DNA of 64,000 bases from Campylorhamphus procurvoides (lineage: Eukaryota; Chordata; Aves; Passeriformes; Dendrocolaptidae). Position 1 is the stretch's first letter. Each line of letters starts with the position of its first letter. Below the pieces are notes generated by a model. The model ran no database searches. It was not told the DNA's origin and saw only the letters and a list, made by a program, of their open reading frames with translations. A program made the translations under genes and the position numbers. The DNA is taken from contig WBMV01004765.1 in assembly GCA_013396655.1 (NCBI GenBank), positions 965,671-1,029,670 of the forward strand, read 5' to 3'. Shown here piece after piece: positions 1 to 13,273 of this stretch.

Positions 1-3000
1 GTGAGGTCTACATCCTCTGGGTCATGATGTGAAGGACTCCAGCTCATTTCAACATGCAACATCTCTAGGACATTTTGGACAGGGCATCCACAGAGCACTG
101 AGCATAACAGAAACTGGGTGACTGCTCCCTGCAGGATGTCTGTTGTAGCAGAAGAACCTGATCTAATTTTCCAAGTCAGAAGGTAGGACCTTATTTTTGC
201 TGCATTGGTTTTTTAACCCTAAGCTAAATTTAACCTCTTTGCTTCTCAGCGTCCTAATTCGGTCTCTGTGGGAGTATGGCCAGCTTTAAGGGACCATTTC
301 ACTGAAATCCACCAGGCTTTAGGCTGCAGACCCTGCACCTTCAGCACAGATCAGTAGATTAGGGAACATCCAGTTCTTCTCATGAGAGAGAAAACACCTT
401 CTTCTTTCCAGAGGTCCGTGACACAGTGGTGTCAATGGCATTACACTGGAAAAGGAACATGCATGTAGGCAGGGCATATTCTGCACCTTCCGGTGGAAAT
501 TTATAAGCCCTTTGAATGCATGAGAAGTGACACACTGGGGTTACCTGATTTGCAAACTGGAGGAGCACCTGCTTTTGTTAACTCTGAACAGCTTAGAGAC
601 ATCCACAAGTAGGAGAAGAAGTTGCATAAACCATAATTAATATCACAAGTGACTGCCTAGCTCTCCTGAGTGCAAAATGGAGATTTTCCTTGGAGCGGTA
701 GAATCATTTGTAATACTATTGCCAATGCAGCAACTTTTTAGATAGAGCCATTTCTCAGCAGCACAGGTGAAACATAAAAAGTAGGAGTAACACCTTTCTT
801 TTAAACTGATGTGAACCAAATTCCAAAAATATCTGCTGAGGATCAGGTAAGGGGTGGGAATGACTTCATCTGCTGTGTTGGTAGGTGCAGCTAAACTAAT
901 CACCTGAGGTTCCACATCCAGTCAATAGGAATAAAAAAGCTACAATCCATCTGCCCAGAGGCATTTGGGTGCAGAAGGGAGAGATAGATCTCAGCTTAGA
1001 TTCCTCTGCCTGTTGTCATATCAGCCATCATAGGTGACCAGTTCACAGGAAGCCTCATCTCTTTTAGTTTACTGAACCTGACAGTGGGAAATGCCAAAAG
1101 ATAGTCCACTGCCTGCTCTAGGTCTGTAGTTCAAATACCAGGCTGATATCTGACACTGAGACTGACTGGCACACACACAACCAGCCATACATCACTCTCT
1201 GTTTTGAGGTTTGTTCATGCAGTTCTGGTCAGCTTTGGAGAAGCACAGAGAAAACTCTTCAAGGGACAGACTGGGACTGTCCTCAACTCTTGCAACTGCA
1301 TCCACCTCAGAGAGATGTTTCTTTGATCTGCAGAGCTACAGAGATCCCACAGGCACAGTCTTGGCCATCATTTCTGCAGCCAGCCAGTTATACCCTCATC
1401 TGTTCCTGGGTCAAAACACCCAGCACAGAAAATGAGATGTGAATCAGCATATCTAGTTGTAGAGTCAATCCAGTTAAAGATGGATGGATTCCCCCTTTCT
1501 TGTTCACTGCATTGGCATACTTTCTAAAATCACCTGTTCACTACCTTCTCTGGAGAATAAACCCAAATTATGCCTCGAAACAAATGTACTCCTTAAAGGG
1601 GGATCAGTATTGTGCTATAATAGAAAAGATTGTCTAATCACACCATCAGTAATTACAAAGAACAGGATATTGCTAATTAAAATGTGAAAGTGTCTTATGC
1701 AGGATATAATAAAAAAGGGTAATTAACAATCAAAGGGAAAGTCACCACTTTGCCACCAATCTGCATTAGGCTTCAAAAAATAATAATACTCAACTCCAGT
1801 ACAACACTTTTCATCTGTAGATCTGAACACACCCCTACATGGGAAGGCAGGTATCCTGTGTCCCATCTTACTGCTGGAGAAATCAAGGCAAGTTTACACT
1901 ACATGTCCATGGTTATTCAGCAGGTCAGTGGTGGAGCACACTTTGAGCTTTTTACTGATAGTGATCAAGTTTCAGCATTTGAATGAGTGCAATTCATTTT
2001 CAAGGGTTCATTCAAGGCATCCAAGGGTTCATTTTAGTGTGTATGTGTATGAACAGCTAATTCAGCTGATATTTCAATATTAAAGCTAACAGTAGGGAAC
2101 AGTCTGTTCCTTGCTATGACTTTTGAGATCTGTTTAATGTTGAGAAGCGTGTCCCGTGTGCTTAAAGAACAGCATCAGAAGGTGATTTCCTGATGAGTGA
2201 GAGAGTGAAATCACAGAGAGCAGCAAAACAGAGTTACTCCAATTCTGGAGACAGCACAGATATGAGTCACTTCTAAAACCACTACAGAAAAACATTTTTG
2301 TTCTCCACTATTATCATCAAGGCACAGATTACCAGAGGCTGGGCAATGTACAGAGTGAGGTTTTACCTCTGTGCTTCTTCTTTCCCCCACACCTTCTCTA
2401 AACACCCACCACTGGTCACAACTGCAGGTTGGATACCCAGACATACCCTGTCTGGCTTTTTGTACAGCTCCAGGGAAGGAGACAAGAGGGAGCTTCAACC
2501 AAACTGTCAGACCAGGAACATTTTATGAGCCCACTGCAGCCATACTGTACACATCAACTGCACCAGCTGTGTGCTAGGTTTGGAGTGTAACATAATGATA
2601 ACAAAGTCTGGTTTTAATGAACGAAGAATTTCCAACATACACAACCATTCCCCAGCCTTCTGCTTCAAAATTTTTACTCCCAGATGCCTGAAAATATAGC
2701 CTGGGTTCTTTACTTTTGCCTTTTGTAGGTGCCCTGAAAGAAGCAGCATTCTGACAACTTTCTCCAAAAAAACAAAAACAAAATTAGTGGAGGAAGACAG
2801 CCCAGATCAAAACTAGAGGAAAGGGTTTTTCCTATTAGGCAATATTAATCGTGCTAAAGTAGGGGAACTCCCTTCTTTTGCACAGGTCTTCTGGAGATCT
2901 GTGCTTGTTTGTTTTGGAAATAGGTGCTATGATCTGGTCAGAAGGTTTTGCCATGGTTTTGCTCTGTACCCACCAGAGGCCCCCTAGCAGTGTAAGAAAG

Positions 3001-3518
3001 TGATTTTTGTCACTGGCAGATGGAAGCAAATCAGATTATCCCTAGAGAACTAGCCAAGCTTGCTACTTTGGAGAAGGAATCCCCTTTCCCTACACACACT
3101 GGTCTCCCATCACAAACCACCAGTGCATTCACAGAACTTTGATGTAAGCAATGTAAACCATGAAACCTCTTTGCTCAGGTGTATAGTCTTCTCTCTGTAT
3201 AAAGTCTTTTCTCTGCCTTTCTCATCAGAGAAGTCTCAGGAAGTCAGAGGGCCGAATCCAGCTCACAGGAGAGCTTCTCACTGGGAGTGCATATGATGGG
3301 GGTGGGGACCACCAAGACCACAAGATGCAAAGATGCCCTTTGCCTCCAGTCCCTGTAGTGAGAAGGAAGGCCAAGTCTGGGAGTACCACAGGCACTGTGA
3401 CATCTCAAAACAGAGGGATGCACCACACACCCTTCCCAGGCCCCCACTCCGGTGCCAGTGCCACAGGCTGCCCAGCCAGTGACCGCGTGATATTTTTTCC
3501 CTGCTCTCTTTGTTCCAG
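1..3518 (+). other. CELF4: CELF4 intron (3' part), upstream of the first visible exon
   Basis: Non-coding stretch before the first recognisable exon. I looked for the preceding CELF4 linker exon and for RRM1/RRM2 sequence in the three forward frames and found none, so this is read as the 3' part of a large intron. It ends in a T/C-rich tract and a consensus AG acceptor at 3517-3518. About 1850-1945 loosely resembles an old amniote SINE/MIR-like core. No open reading frame here resembles a known protein. Confidence 0.75.
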
Positions 3519-3666
3519 CTGATGCAGCAGCAAGCCGCAATCATGGCCTCGGTGGCGCAGGGCGGATACCTGAACCCCATGGCAGCCTTTGCCGCAGCCC
3601 AGATGCAGCAGATGGCAGCCCTGAACATGAATGGCCTGGCAGCCGCCCCCATGACACCAACCTCAG
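3519..3666 (+). CDS. CELF4: CELF4 coding exon, linker region (first exon in window)
   Basis: This 148-nt exon starts in phase 0 (CTG ATG CAG) and ends in phase 1 at CAG|GTAAAG. It encodes residues 1-49 of the visible protein: LMQQQ, an Ala/Met/Gln-rich stretch including [16 protein letters not shown], then [10 protein letters not shown]. This is the characteristic divergent linker between RRM2 and RRM3 of the CELF3-6 subgroup, and the wording matches CELF4 better than its paralogues. CELF4 binds UGU/GU-rich RNA in neurons and acts in alternative splicing and in mRNA stability, localisation and translation. The linker is thought to mediate protein contacts and regulatory activity. The acceptor is preceded by a pyrimidine-rich tract (about 3491-3516). 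A CR1 fragment begins only about 130 nt downstream. CELF4 identity is by recognition of the sequence, not by alignment. Confidence 0.95.
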
Positions 3667-3793
3667 GTAAAGGGGATGGTGGGAAGGAGAGGGAAAGGGG
3701 TGGGAAAATCTGACCACACCCCAGAGATCTGGCAGGATGTGTTAGCTCTCTGTTATAGCCACCTGTAACCAGGTGAGGATTGGTCTCTTCTTC

Positions 3794-4077
3794 CAGGTAA
3801 CAAGCAACAGGACCCAGAGTAAAGGGCCTCAAGTTGTATCGGGGGAGGTTTGGACTGGATATTAGAAAAGGTTTCTTCACCAAAAAGGTTGTCAAGCACT
3901 GTAACAGGCTGCCCGTGGCAGTGGATGAGTGCCCATCCCTGGAGGTGTTTAAAAGGTGTGTAGATGTGGCACGTAGGGACATGGTTTACTGATGGGCTTG
4001 GCAGTGCTGGGTTGGTGGTTGGACTCGATGATCGTAGAGGTCTTTTCCAACCTTAAACACTCTGTGATTCTGTGACA
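3794..4077 (+). mobile_element. CR1 LINE 3' fragment
   Basis: 5'-truncated CR1 non-LTR retrotransposon in the sense orientation of CELF4. It contains the typical 3' segments: a 'ggcctcaagttgt' start, 'atattagaaaaggtttcttc', 'ctggaggtgtttaaaaggtgt', and 'ttggactcgatgatcgtagaggtc'. It ends in degenerate ATTCTGTGA octamers at about 4064-4075. Substitutions are numerous, so the insertion is not recent. No reverse-transcriptase coding capacity remains. Confidence 0.93.
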
Positions 4078-5836
4078 CTTCCTTCTCAGTCTTGTCCCAT
4101 AATACAGCTTCTCTTTATCTCTGAGCACCTTCCAAATGTTATAAAACACCCTGCAGTGCCCTACACTGGTTTATTGGTGCATATATGTGTCCAGCTGGTC
4201 AGTGCTGGTGTTGTCACGGGCAGACTGATCCAAAGACAAACAAAACAGAGTTTGTGGTGAGACGCAACATCATTAACAAGATGAGTTTTTCCCTTGGGAC
4301 ACATAAGCATTTCCCTTTTTGTGAAATAGGACAGAAGGTACTCAGGGAAGATATCTGGTGCTACCTGGAATGAAGGTGCCTGGTGAGAGGGTTTCTGGCT
4401 GCTGGAACAGAGAGAGGTAGTCAGTGAATCTGTCTAGGCTGTGAGAAGCCTATTCCAGGAGCTGAAATATGTGGTTCAGTGGGCAGAGAAATAAGCTGAC
4501 ATGGAAATAGGACTGTCTTTCCTGGAGCTTGAAGCACAAGGATATCATTTGGGCAGGAAGAGGTCAAGAAACCTATCAGGGCTGGAAGTCATGGAGTGAT
4601 ATGCGTCCTAACAGCAGACAAGTAGGGAAGCAGGAAAAGTAGGGCCAAACTTTGAAAGACATGAGAATTTGTAAAGCCTTGCAATATACAAATCTGGTAC
4701 AGGAGCAGAGAACTCAAAGGTACATCTTCAGAGGACCATTTCTAAGGGACAGGTTGGGATAGAAGGGTCCTTAGAGTGATGCAGCTTGTTCCTAAGAGAC
4801 ACAATGGGGATGGGACTGTACTCAGAAAGATGTGGCATACCAGTGCCCTTGTGTGAACCTGGAAGCATCTGGCTGGTCTGGAGGGGATCAGCTTGACAAA
4901 GCTTTAGAATAAGACATGGAAGGAGAGAGCTGTGTTTGAGCCTGCTGTGGTGCAGGCAGTTCTGGGCAGAGCAGGATCTGGGACTCCAGAGCAGAGCAGT
5001 AAGAGAGGAAAGAGGCAGCTTCATCGATGAATATAAAGAGATCTGCACCAGCCCTGCAGTGGGAAAGTGCCATCTGACAAAGCAGTCAGAAAAGATGCCT
5101 GATGGCTGAGAAACACTGAATGGCTGAGAATTAAGGCACCAAAGCAATGCAGGTTTGCAGGCTGTTCCTAATGAACTGAGCTGTGCTAACCTGTCTGCCA
5201 AATGAAAATCTTCCTGATCGCACACAGCGTCTCTTTGCAGTCTGTTGCTGGGAACAGCATCAGCAGCTACTGGATCATCTACTTTTCCTTTGCTTGTATT
5301 AGAGTATGAGCTGGGGGGGAAAGGGATAGAAAGAAAGATGAACTTATGGAGACCCAAGGAAAAGCACTTGACTCAAAAATCTTATACTGCACATTTCGAA
5401 ATACGTGTTTACACAATGATAAATGTATAAACAAGAAGTCGATGGAGCTACTGCAAATCCAAATAGAAAAGTGGCTTAATTATATGTGCACCCTTTAAAC
5501 CCACTGCTGGAAAGATTATCATATTTGCATTAGCTAGATTTGTTTTGTGTTGGTGGGAGCAGAGAGAACATCAAACAAAGACTGCCTGGAATTCAAATGT
5601 TGTCCAGGCCTGGAAAGCTGAATCCAGGCAGTGGTCTGTGATGGACACACAAGAAAAGAGCACAAGCTCTTTTGAATATGCATAAGTCCTGAAAATGGGT
5701 GAGTTCTGTGGCATAGGTGTAAAAACAGCTGTGCAACAGCTAAATTGTGCACCTGCCATGATATCCAGCACACAAAAAGTATCCTAGTTCTTTTTTGGTA
5801 TAAACTGTTCCTCTTCTACTGTGAGCAATGCCTTTC

Positions 5837-6050
5837 AGAGTCACAGAATTATAGAATCATTTTGGTTGTAAAAGAGCTTTAAGATCATCAAGTCCAACTA
5901 TGAACACAGCACTCCCGTGTCCACCACTAAACCATGTCCCTAAACACCATTTCTACACATCTTTTAAATACCTCCAGGGACGGTGACTTCACCATTTCCC
6001 TGGGCAGCCAGTTCCAGTTTTTGACAGCATGAGGGGACTGTTAAACTCTC
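5837..6050 (-). mobile_element. CR1 LINE 3' fragment, antisense
   Basis: The reverse complement of a CR1 3' end. The octamer-like tail (cacagaattatagaatcatt) comes first, followed by 'aagatcatcaagtccaac', 'accatgtccctaaacacc' and 'aaatacctccagggacggtgactt'. It is truncated within the 3' region and diverged. Confidence 0.93.
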
Positions 6051-7306
6051 ACTGTCAGAATATAGGAGAGGAAACTCATGTTTTTACATGCTTTCTGGAT
6101 CACCCATGGCTGGTCATTATTGAAAATAAGATGCTGGTTTAGATGATCCCTTGATGTCTTTCATAGCAGCCAATTTTGCACTCTCCTAATGACATATTTT
6201 CAATCACAGAGCCTATTCACTTTGGCATTATTGCAGATTTACCTTGAATGAGTAACTTCTTTCATGAAAAACCTCTGTGGTGGGCTGCGGAAATATCCAT
6301 TGACAATTATTCCTTAGGAGAAATGTTTAGACTTTGAAATTACTCCTTGTATTACTACAACACTCACAAAGCATGTTATAAGATGCATAGAAAATGTTTC
6401 ACATAATGTCTGAGCAAGCAAGCCTACACTAGCAGCAATTTCTGAGTAGCCAGGAGATATCTGAAGCCTAACATGAATTCTCCTGCTGGCTTTTGTTAGC
6501 ATTCAGAAAGCCAAATGGAAAATGATCATTCTGCTTCCTAGCAGGATTTCTAGTCATTGAAGTATATCTTTGTTCTGCCTTGGAATGAAAATGAAATATT
6601 TCAAAGTTCTCTGAAAAAAAAAAAAACAGGCATTAGAAAAAGTGTTTGGAACATTGAAAAAATAAAAAGGAAGTGTATTGATCTTTCCTAAGCAAAAGAA
6701 AAATTGTACTAGAAAAAAAGTTTCTGGTAACCCAGGAGTCCTAGAGGCTTTGGAGGTACTGGCTTAGCACAGGCCCTCTATTCTGGTATCTTCAGGCCTC
6801 CTAATCCAGCTGTTTTCCTGTGTGTCCCACCTCTAGGAGGCTGGGTTCCTTAGCACATAGCCATGAGTTCATTCAGGTTCAGGGGACCTACAAACTCAGA
6901 GAGTTTTTGATCTAGTCAAATCTAACAGATGAGAGGCAGTATCCATCTCACCTGTCTCTAGCCATGCAAAAGATAGACATCTCATTTAAACTGGTCACCT
7001 GGCTGGCCCGCAGTCAATGGATGGTGATAAACAGTCCTGGTGGGTAACTCAGACCATAAAAATTGTAATGCTGTTTGCTACCGTTTTAACAGTTCTCCTT
7101 CAACACTCAGGTTTATCTCACAAAACAGTCCATAATTGTGAGGCAATTAATTCAACACATCTGAAAGTTTGGTTCAGGTTTTACATTTCTCCCATCTCTG
7201 CTGCAATCTGGGTAAAAAGTGGGTCTGGGAGTGGATTTGCCACTCTGTTAACTGCACAGAGGGGCTAGAAATGAAATTTCATTTAGGCTTCCTTCATTCT
7301 TTTTCT

Positions 7307-7343
7307 TCTCCCTCTCTCCCTTCCTCCCTCCCTCCCTCCCTCC
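7307..7343. repeat. (CCTC)n pyrimidine microsatellite
   Basis: Nearly pure tetranucleotide CCTC tract within a longer C/T-only run, mid-intron and about 1.6 kb upstream of the next exon. Confidence 0.9.
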
Positions 7344-7639
7344 ATGCTGTAAATCTGCACCTGGTGTAGCTGCAGCAAGAGATCTCAAACGAGGGATGAA
7401 ATCCACAACTGGCATCCACCACCACAATTTGTTCTCTGTGGTGGCATTATGCCAGTTTTACTCCAACTACAGATCTGACCTCTCCAGGGGGGTTCTTTAT
7501 AAGAAGAAAATTAAAAAATTCCAATGAATATGCCTAAACTTCCTTAGACATGCACAAAATACCAAGCACAAATCCCTTGTTGCAATTTTAGAAAAAAATT
7601 ACTTACATTTTCTATGCAAATAAAGGAGAGATCCAGAAA

Positions 7640-7960
7640 AGCAACTGAAATTTTAAGTAGCCTTTGTGATTTGCAAGCTGATGGCATATGCTAAGAGCAT
7701 TGCCTTTGGACTTCAGTTGCCACTGCTGGCTCCCTGTACCTCCACAGAGGGCATTTTTAAAGGCCAACACCATTTAAATAAGCAAAGGGGAAGCAGCAGC
7801 TTGTCTGCTCGGGGTATAAGAAATGAGCTGAAATACTGCCTGTTTTTTGGGCTATTCAAATCTGAACATAATAAAACATCTCACGCATCTGTATTGGCTT
7901 TCTTAAAGCACCAACACAGATTTAAGCAGTCTTTAAAGAGTGTTACTGGACGTACCCATC
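7640..7960. other. Conserved-looking non-coding block
   Basis: Repeat-free stretch with balanced, complex composition containing 'catttttaaaggcc', 'ccatttaaataagcaaag' and 'ctattcaaatctgaacataataaaac'. It looks like a vertebrate conserved non-coding element by texture only. Many reading frames are short, so I do not call it coding. Confidence 0.25.
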
Positions 7961-8936
7961 ATGGAGTGCTGCTGTGGTAAAGAAAATATCTGCAATTGGT
8001 TTTAAAAAGAGGTTACTTCAAAAATTATGTTTTCATTCAGTAGTATAGCCTAACACAGAAAGATATTGCTAAAGGTAAGAGCTTAATTTCCCACACAAAG
8101 CTAGCAAGAGAAAAACACGATTTCAGGATCATTGAAAACTCATTTTTGGGCCCTAAAACCATTCTGAATATGTCACAAGAGGAACAGGCTGTCCAGCCAT
8201 TTAAAACACACATATAGGAGCAGACAATAAGGTAGCAGAGAGTTTAATTCTACTGCCAGAAATTTAACAATTCCCTACCATTAGGTGACAAGATCCCACA
8301 CAAAACATAAAGACTAACTTGTTCTTTTGAAATAGCTGCATTAGAATCCCCTATAGGATGCCTCTAGAAAGAAGGAAAGGAGTACGATTCCATGATAGGA
8401 ACACATCTAGCCCATAATTTGCCCCTGTTCATTGGAAGAAATCTGTTAAAACTCTTGGGAGAAGTCTGTTAAAACTTTATAATGTCAAGTTTGGGCCAAA
8501 GAGTGACATTAAAAGAAGTACCATTGGCTACCTTTAGGCTGCAAAACAACTTTCCAAGCCTTTTAAGGATCCCTAGTGCTGAGAAAGTTCAGAATGAGCT
8601 TGCACGTGAAAGGTGTACCATGAGAGATTGCAGACAGAGCAGTCCTGGAAATCAGTACACCCACAGAGCTCCAAAGGGAAACTGAGAGGAACTGCTGCAG
8701 AAAGGTGGGGCTGAGAATTTTTGAAAGATTTGCATACCTTTATTAAGTGCTTTCTGAGCAGAGGAGCAATGGCAAGCAGTCCCTTTATTTGCGCAACCGC
8801 TTGTGAGATTTTTCATTTCTTGGACTATCGGAAGGTTTCTGTCTGGTGGTCACAGCTGTTGTGTCAGCAGTTTTCTCCATGTGGTTGTTGTTTCCAATAC
8901 TCACTAGCTCTGACTCTATGTCCTCCCTGTTTGCAG

Positions 8937-9086
8937 GTGGAAGCACGCCTCCTGGCATAACTGCACCAGCTGTGCCTAGCATCCCATCTCCAATTGGGGT
9001 GAATGGTTTCACTGGCCTCCCGCCACAGGCTAATGGGCAGCCAGCTGCAGAAGCAGTGTTTGCTAATGGCATTCACCCTTATCCAG
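8937..9086 (+). CDS. CELF4: CELF4 coding exon, linker region
   Basis: A 150-nt exon, phase 1 at both ends. The split glycine codon (G|GT) joins the previous exon to give PTSGGSTPPG. The exon then reads [28 protein letters not shown], and [15 protein letters not shown]. This Pro/Ala-rich part of the divergent linker is one of the clearest CELF4 signatures in the window. The acceptor is CTGTTTGCAG and the donor CAG|GTAAGC is close to consensus. Retaining the following intron would add 15 codons and stop at TAG 9131-9133. Symmetric phase means skipping keeps frame. Confidence 0.96.
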
Positions 9087-12000
9087 GTAAGCCAGACCAA
9101 TGCTGTGCCCACAACCTGCTCCCTCAGTCCTAGGGCAAGCTGTCCACATCCACAGGCTTTGTCCAGCAAGAGACACCTGAGAAGGATTATGCCCCACACC
9201 ACCAGGGCTCACTCCAGCATTGGTGTTTTAGGCCTTACACAGTTACAGTAGTTAACCAGTTCAGTCTGGATGATAAACATTGAGGCCATGTTAGGGGTGA
9301 AAAAATTTTATACTGAATGTTTGAGTGCTCATCTGCTGGATAGAGCACCTGATGAATACAGTCAGGACAAAAAGCATGTTTTTCTTCATCTGAAAACTGA
9401 ATCCTGACCAGTTTATGCTGGCAGATCTCCTATCATTACTCCCAAGGGCCTTGTTCCTGGTTAGCCTTGAAGGAGCTGTGTTTAGGCTGTTTGTGCCTGC
9501 TAGCACCTGCCATTGGTAACTCCTGCTGGAATTACCCTGCAGCCAGATGGCTCTGGGACCGTGAGCCCAAAGAGTCCACATCTGCTGACCCAAACTGCTT
9601 CATGTGTGCAGAGAGCAGATGTTGGTCTCCAAAGTGCTCACTGCATCTGAATCCTGTTGCCTTACTGGGTCTGGAGACTGAAGCTCCCTTAATATAACCA
9701 GTGAATGGGCCCAGGTTCACTCTTTTGTGTCACACTGCCAGAGAACTGCTGCTGGGGTTCAGGCTGTGCTTAGCATGAAGATGCCAACACTGGGGGAGTG
9801 ATTTTGCAAGCACTGGCAGGGACAAAGGAGGGAGGATAAAGGATACGTATCTGCCTCTATATCTGTATTTACAAAGATATGGACAGTCTTAGGCTGTAAT
9901 CATCAAAAGCTCAGGAATTTACCATTCCTTAATGTGCAGCTACTTTTTTTCAGTATCCTCAGGATTTGAGATAGCCCTCTCCTCCAAGCTATACTTCTCC
10001 CAGGAAGAGGGTTTTTACCCTTGCTGTACACATACTAAGACTAACAATCATAGAGACAAAAATTTAAGTAAATGTTACTAATGGATCCTAATCACCAGCT
10101 GGCAAAGGAGTATGTTACCCTGGGGCACTCATAGGTTGATCTAGTCTTTTAGGAAATCAAATACTGAGTCAGATGCTCCAGCCAAAATGCCCGCAAAAAC
10201 ACTGAGAAAAAGTAATTCTTTCAATCTCAGCCAGTCCTGGCAACTCAGAAGAGTCATCATCACAGGGGACTTTATGAGCTACAAGGAAAAATACCACATA
10301 ACACAGAAATACAAAAATATTACCTAGGTATTGGCAAATAATTAGCCTTCTCCCAACAAACACTTTGCAAACATGTAGCTGGGAATTCAACTCTAAGCAG
10401 AATTGAAATCAAGGGAGTTACTGTACTAAAAGTTAGGCAGGTATATATGTTTTCATAGCAGCCTAAGGGCTAGGGAGCTTTTGGCGTCTTGTGAAGGCAC
10501 CAGAAGATTTCAAAAAGCCTTTAGTATGCTCAGTGTGCTCAACCATGGCACCGAGGAAGCACAAATGTCCTTAAGGTTATATAAACATAGCCATCTGTTC
10601 TATTGTCCATTTATTTCAGTATCTACCTGTTTGCCAGTCTATCATCTCTCTGTTTATTCATCCATTTCTATGTCTGTCTTTTTCCCTGGTTTATCTAGCT
10701 CCTTTCAGCTAATCTTCCATGATCCATTACTGTGGATATCAGAGAAAAGATGTTCTTTCTGGATGCATCTTAATGACTTCAGCTTTTGTTACTATCCCCA
10801 ACTATCCCCATAATTAAAGAAGCCTTTCAGTTAGGTATTTCATCCATGATTATATAAAAGTCAATGGCCTTAATCTGATTCTCTCTGAGTTTCAGAGAGA
10901 CTTGCTCAGCCAGCAATTCATAGTAAGTCCCTGCACAAACACCAACAACCTGACACACTAGAAGGTAACAGGCATCCTTGCTCCTCTTCGCTGCAGGCAG
11001 AGAGACTCCTTTCTGCCAGTAAAGCTGACATCCAAATAGTCTGCTCTGTGTAATGTTTGGATTTATCTCAGTGTGTCTTCAGCAATATATTTGTCTTTCT
11101 CCATACTCAGCTTCCCCATAACTTAGTGACATCTTAAGTTACAGCAGAGGTGTAAAGGGAACAGTGGCAGGTCAAACACTCACCTCTGATTTTACTTTTG
11201 TCTGTCCCTGAAACACTGAAAGCAAGCCCATGTAGCTTACATCATATGTTTGCTCCATCTAATTCTCTTCCTTCTCATGAGCATTTACGCACTCTCCAAA
11301 ACACTACTCCTTGCCACAGGCTTTATTGAGTCCTGGAGCTTAGCAGCATAAAAAATAAAAGGATTAGACATTTATATGGGTAATGAGAACATCCACAGCC
11401 ACATTAGACTGGATAAAAATGTAGATAGGACACAAAACTTCATGCTTTATGATATAAGCCAGCCACTAATTGCTTGGGGTTAGAAAGAAATTTTCATCAC
11501 TGGGCAGCTTATTCCATCATTGTTCATTATGGGATTTTTCACCCTTTCCTCTGTTGCATCTGTTACTGGCACTGTCCTGTAGTTCTGCATGTGCCTGTTT
11601 CTAAATGCAAGGATAGAAATAAAATATAATTGAGCATGCAATTGCATTAACACTACAGAGAAGAAAAGAACATGACAGTCACCATCCAGAGTCAGCATCT
11701 TCCAAACAACTTTCCTTTATGGTATATCTCTCATTCTAAAAGTGGCTAAAAATGCTGCAGTATTATATACATAATCATAGTCTTGCTATGATTATGACTT
11801 GCCATTTATTGTTTAAAGCCTGAATGTTGCTCTCAGATACTCTTTCATACTCCACAAAAACACCCTTAAATGTGGGATCACACCATTATATCCTGTAGTA
11901 GAATGTTCTTTGTTGCCTGAAAATAGCAAAGCAGGACAATGAACATCTATACAGACATGACATCCATATCATTCAGACCCAAATAAATTCAATTATTTGT

Positions 12001-13104
12001 GCAGTTTGTCTACATGTTCACCTTTGTGACTTTCCATAATACTTTTGATGCTACACCTAAAGGACTACAGAATTCCACAGTTTTTGTAAAAACATGTCCA
12101 TATTATGTAACTGTCTTCACTCTTTCATTTCATTCTTTTTCTCATCTCTCTTCCCCCGTGCTCTTTTGTTTAACATTCTTTTCGACTGGAAAAGGGACAC
12201 ACACGGTATCATTTGTGTCAGGCTATCAAACTGTCCATGGCTTTGTGGCAAAGGCCAAAGTAGGTTGAACATCCCTACTCACCAGGTCTTTCATCCTAGC
12301 CCCTGTCCCTGCAGGAATTAGCTGTTTCTGTGAATCTGCTCAGTCTGTGGATCCACACAGCAGCACTAGAAAACCATTCCTTGCAGGCATACTCTTTGTG
12401 AGCCAGGCTCTCACCTTCTTCAGGATCAGCCAGTATATAATGCCTCAGTGCACTTTTTACCACAGAGTGAGTAACAAGGCAGCAAGTATTTCCCCTTCCA
12501 CTAGTCTGAGCCCCTTTGGAGATTTGACCTTTTTGTATATTAATTCCTGCCCTTTAATCTTTCAGCTTGCAGAGCAATTGAATGTGGCAATGTGTCACAA
12601 TATATAGTGGGGACAAAGAGCATAATCTGTTGTGCCATGATATTGTGAGTCACTTTGCAGCAGCACAAGAGCGTTTGCCATTTCTACATTAGTCATAGTA
12701 GCAGGGATTGTGTTCTTCTGCCAAAGCTTCTTAGCCACCCAGAGCCCAGAGCCTCTCTTGTAACCATGTGTGATGTACAATAACAGTGGAGACCATCTGC
12801 ACTGGTTTCTGTTGTGTCTCACATCATCAGAATTCTACTTTCTGGTAACAGGTCCTGCCCTACTGAGCTGCTTTGTGAAGGAATGGACAGAATGCTCATT
12901 CCAAAGACAAAGCCTCTTTAGGGGAGAGACAGATGAGAAAATCATGGAACCAAAGGGCAGAAAAACAAGAGAGAAAAGGGATTGGCTGCCAAAGAATCAG
13001 TGAAATGGGGGAACTGAAAGAAGGAACAAAACAGAGCTCCCAGAAAAGTGAAGACTGCTCCATGATGTTCTGTCTAGTGATGTGCCCAGAAAGAAGTGGA
13101 AATA

Positions 13105-13200
13105 CACCAAACAGCATCCTTATTTCTCCTGTGCCAAGGGGTGAAACAGCTTGACCAGAGCTGGGGGTGGATCAGTGGTGGAGCTGAGGCATGCTTTCAC
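13105..13200 (+). repeat. Possible old MIR-like SINE core
   Basis: The segment around 'agcttgaccagagctggg' and 'gatcagtggtggagctgag' resembles the 3' half of amniote MIR-type SINE cores (lag-free internal part with 'ggtcagtggcagagctg'). It is strongly degenerate, so the assignment is tentative. Confidence 0.25.
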
Positions 13201-13273
13201 AGATGCTGAGTTCTTCAGCTTCCTTACAAGGGGAAGCAGAGGGCCACGCACTGATCTCTTCTATCTGGTCACC

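Larger units (their letters stand above)
3667..8936 (+). other. CELF4: CELF4 intron, 5.3 kb
   Basis: GTAAAG donor and TTTGCAG acceptor. The intron contains two CR1 LINE fragments in opposite orientation, a CCTC microsatellite and a conserved-looking block around 7640-7960. Retention would read through about 15 codons to a TGA at 3711-3713. I see no cryptic exon with family resemblance. Confidence 0.85.

Noticed and set aside
3278..3982. 234-codon open frame on the minus strand
   Set aside because: It lies antisense to a true CELF4 exon and runs into a CR1 fragment. Its translation shows no family resemblance. The open frame reflects the stop-poor complement of the Ala/Gln-rich exon.
4420..4720. 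Possible ancient DNA-transposon or SINE relative, with similar texture at 35050-35340
   Set aside because: Shared purine-rich phrases are too weak to align by eye; no terminal repeats seen.
4728..5357. 209-codon open frame on the minus strand
   Set aside because: Leu/Ser/Pro-rich composition typical of chance frames in purine-rich DNA; no known family.
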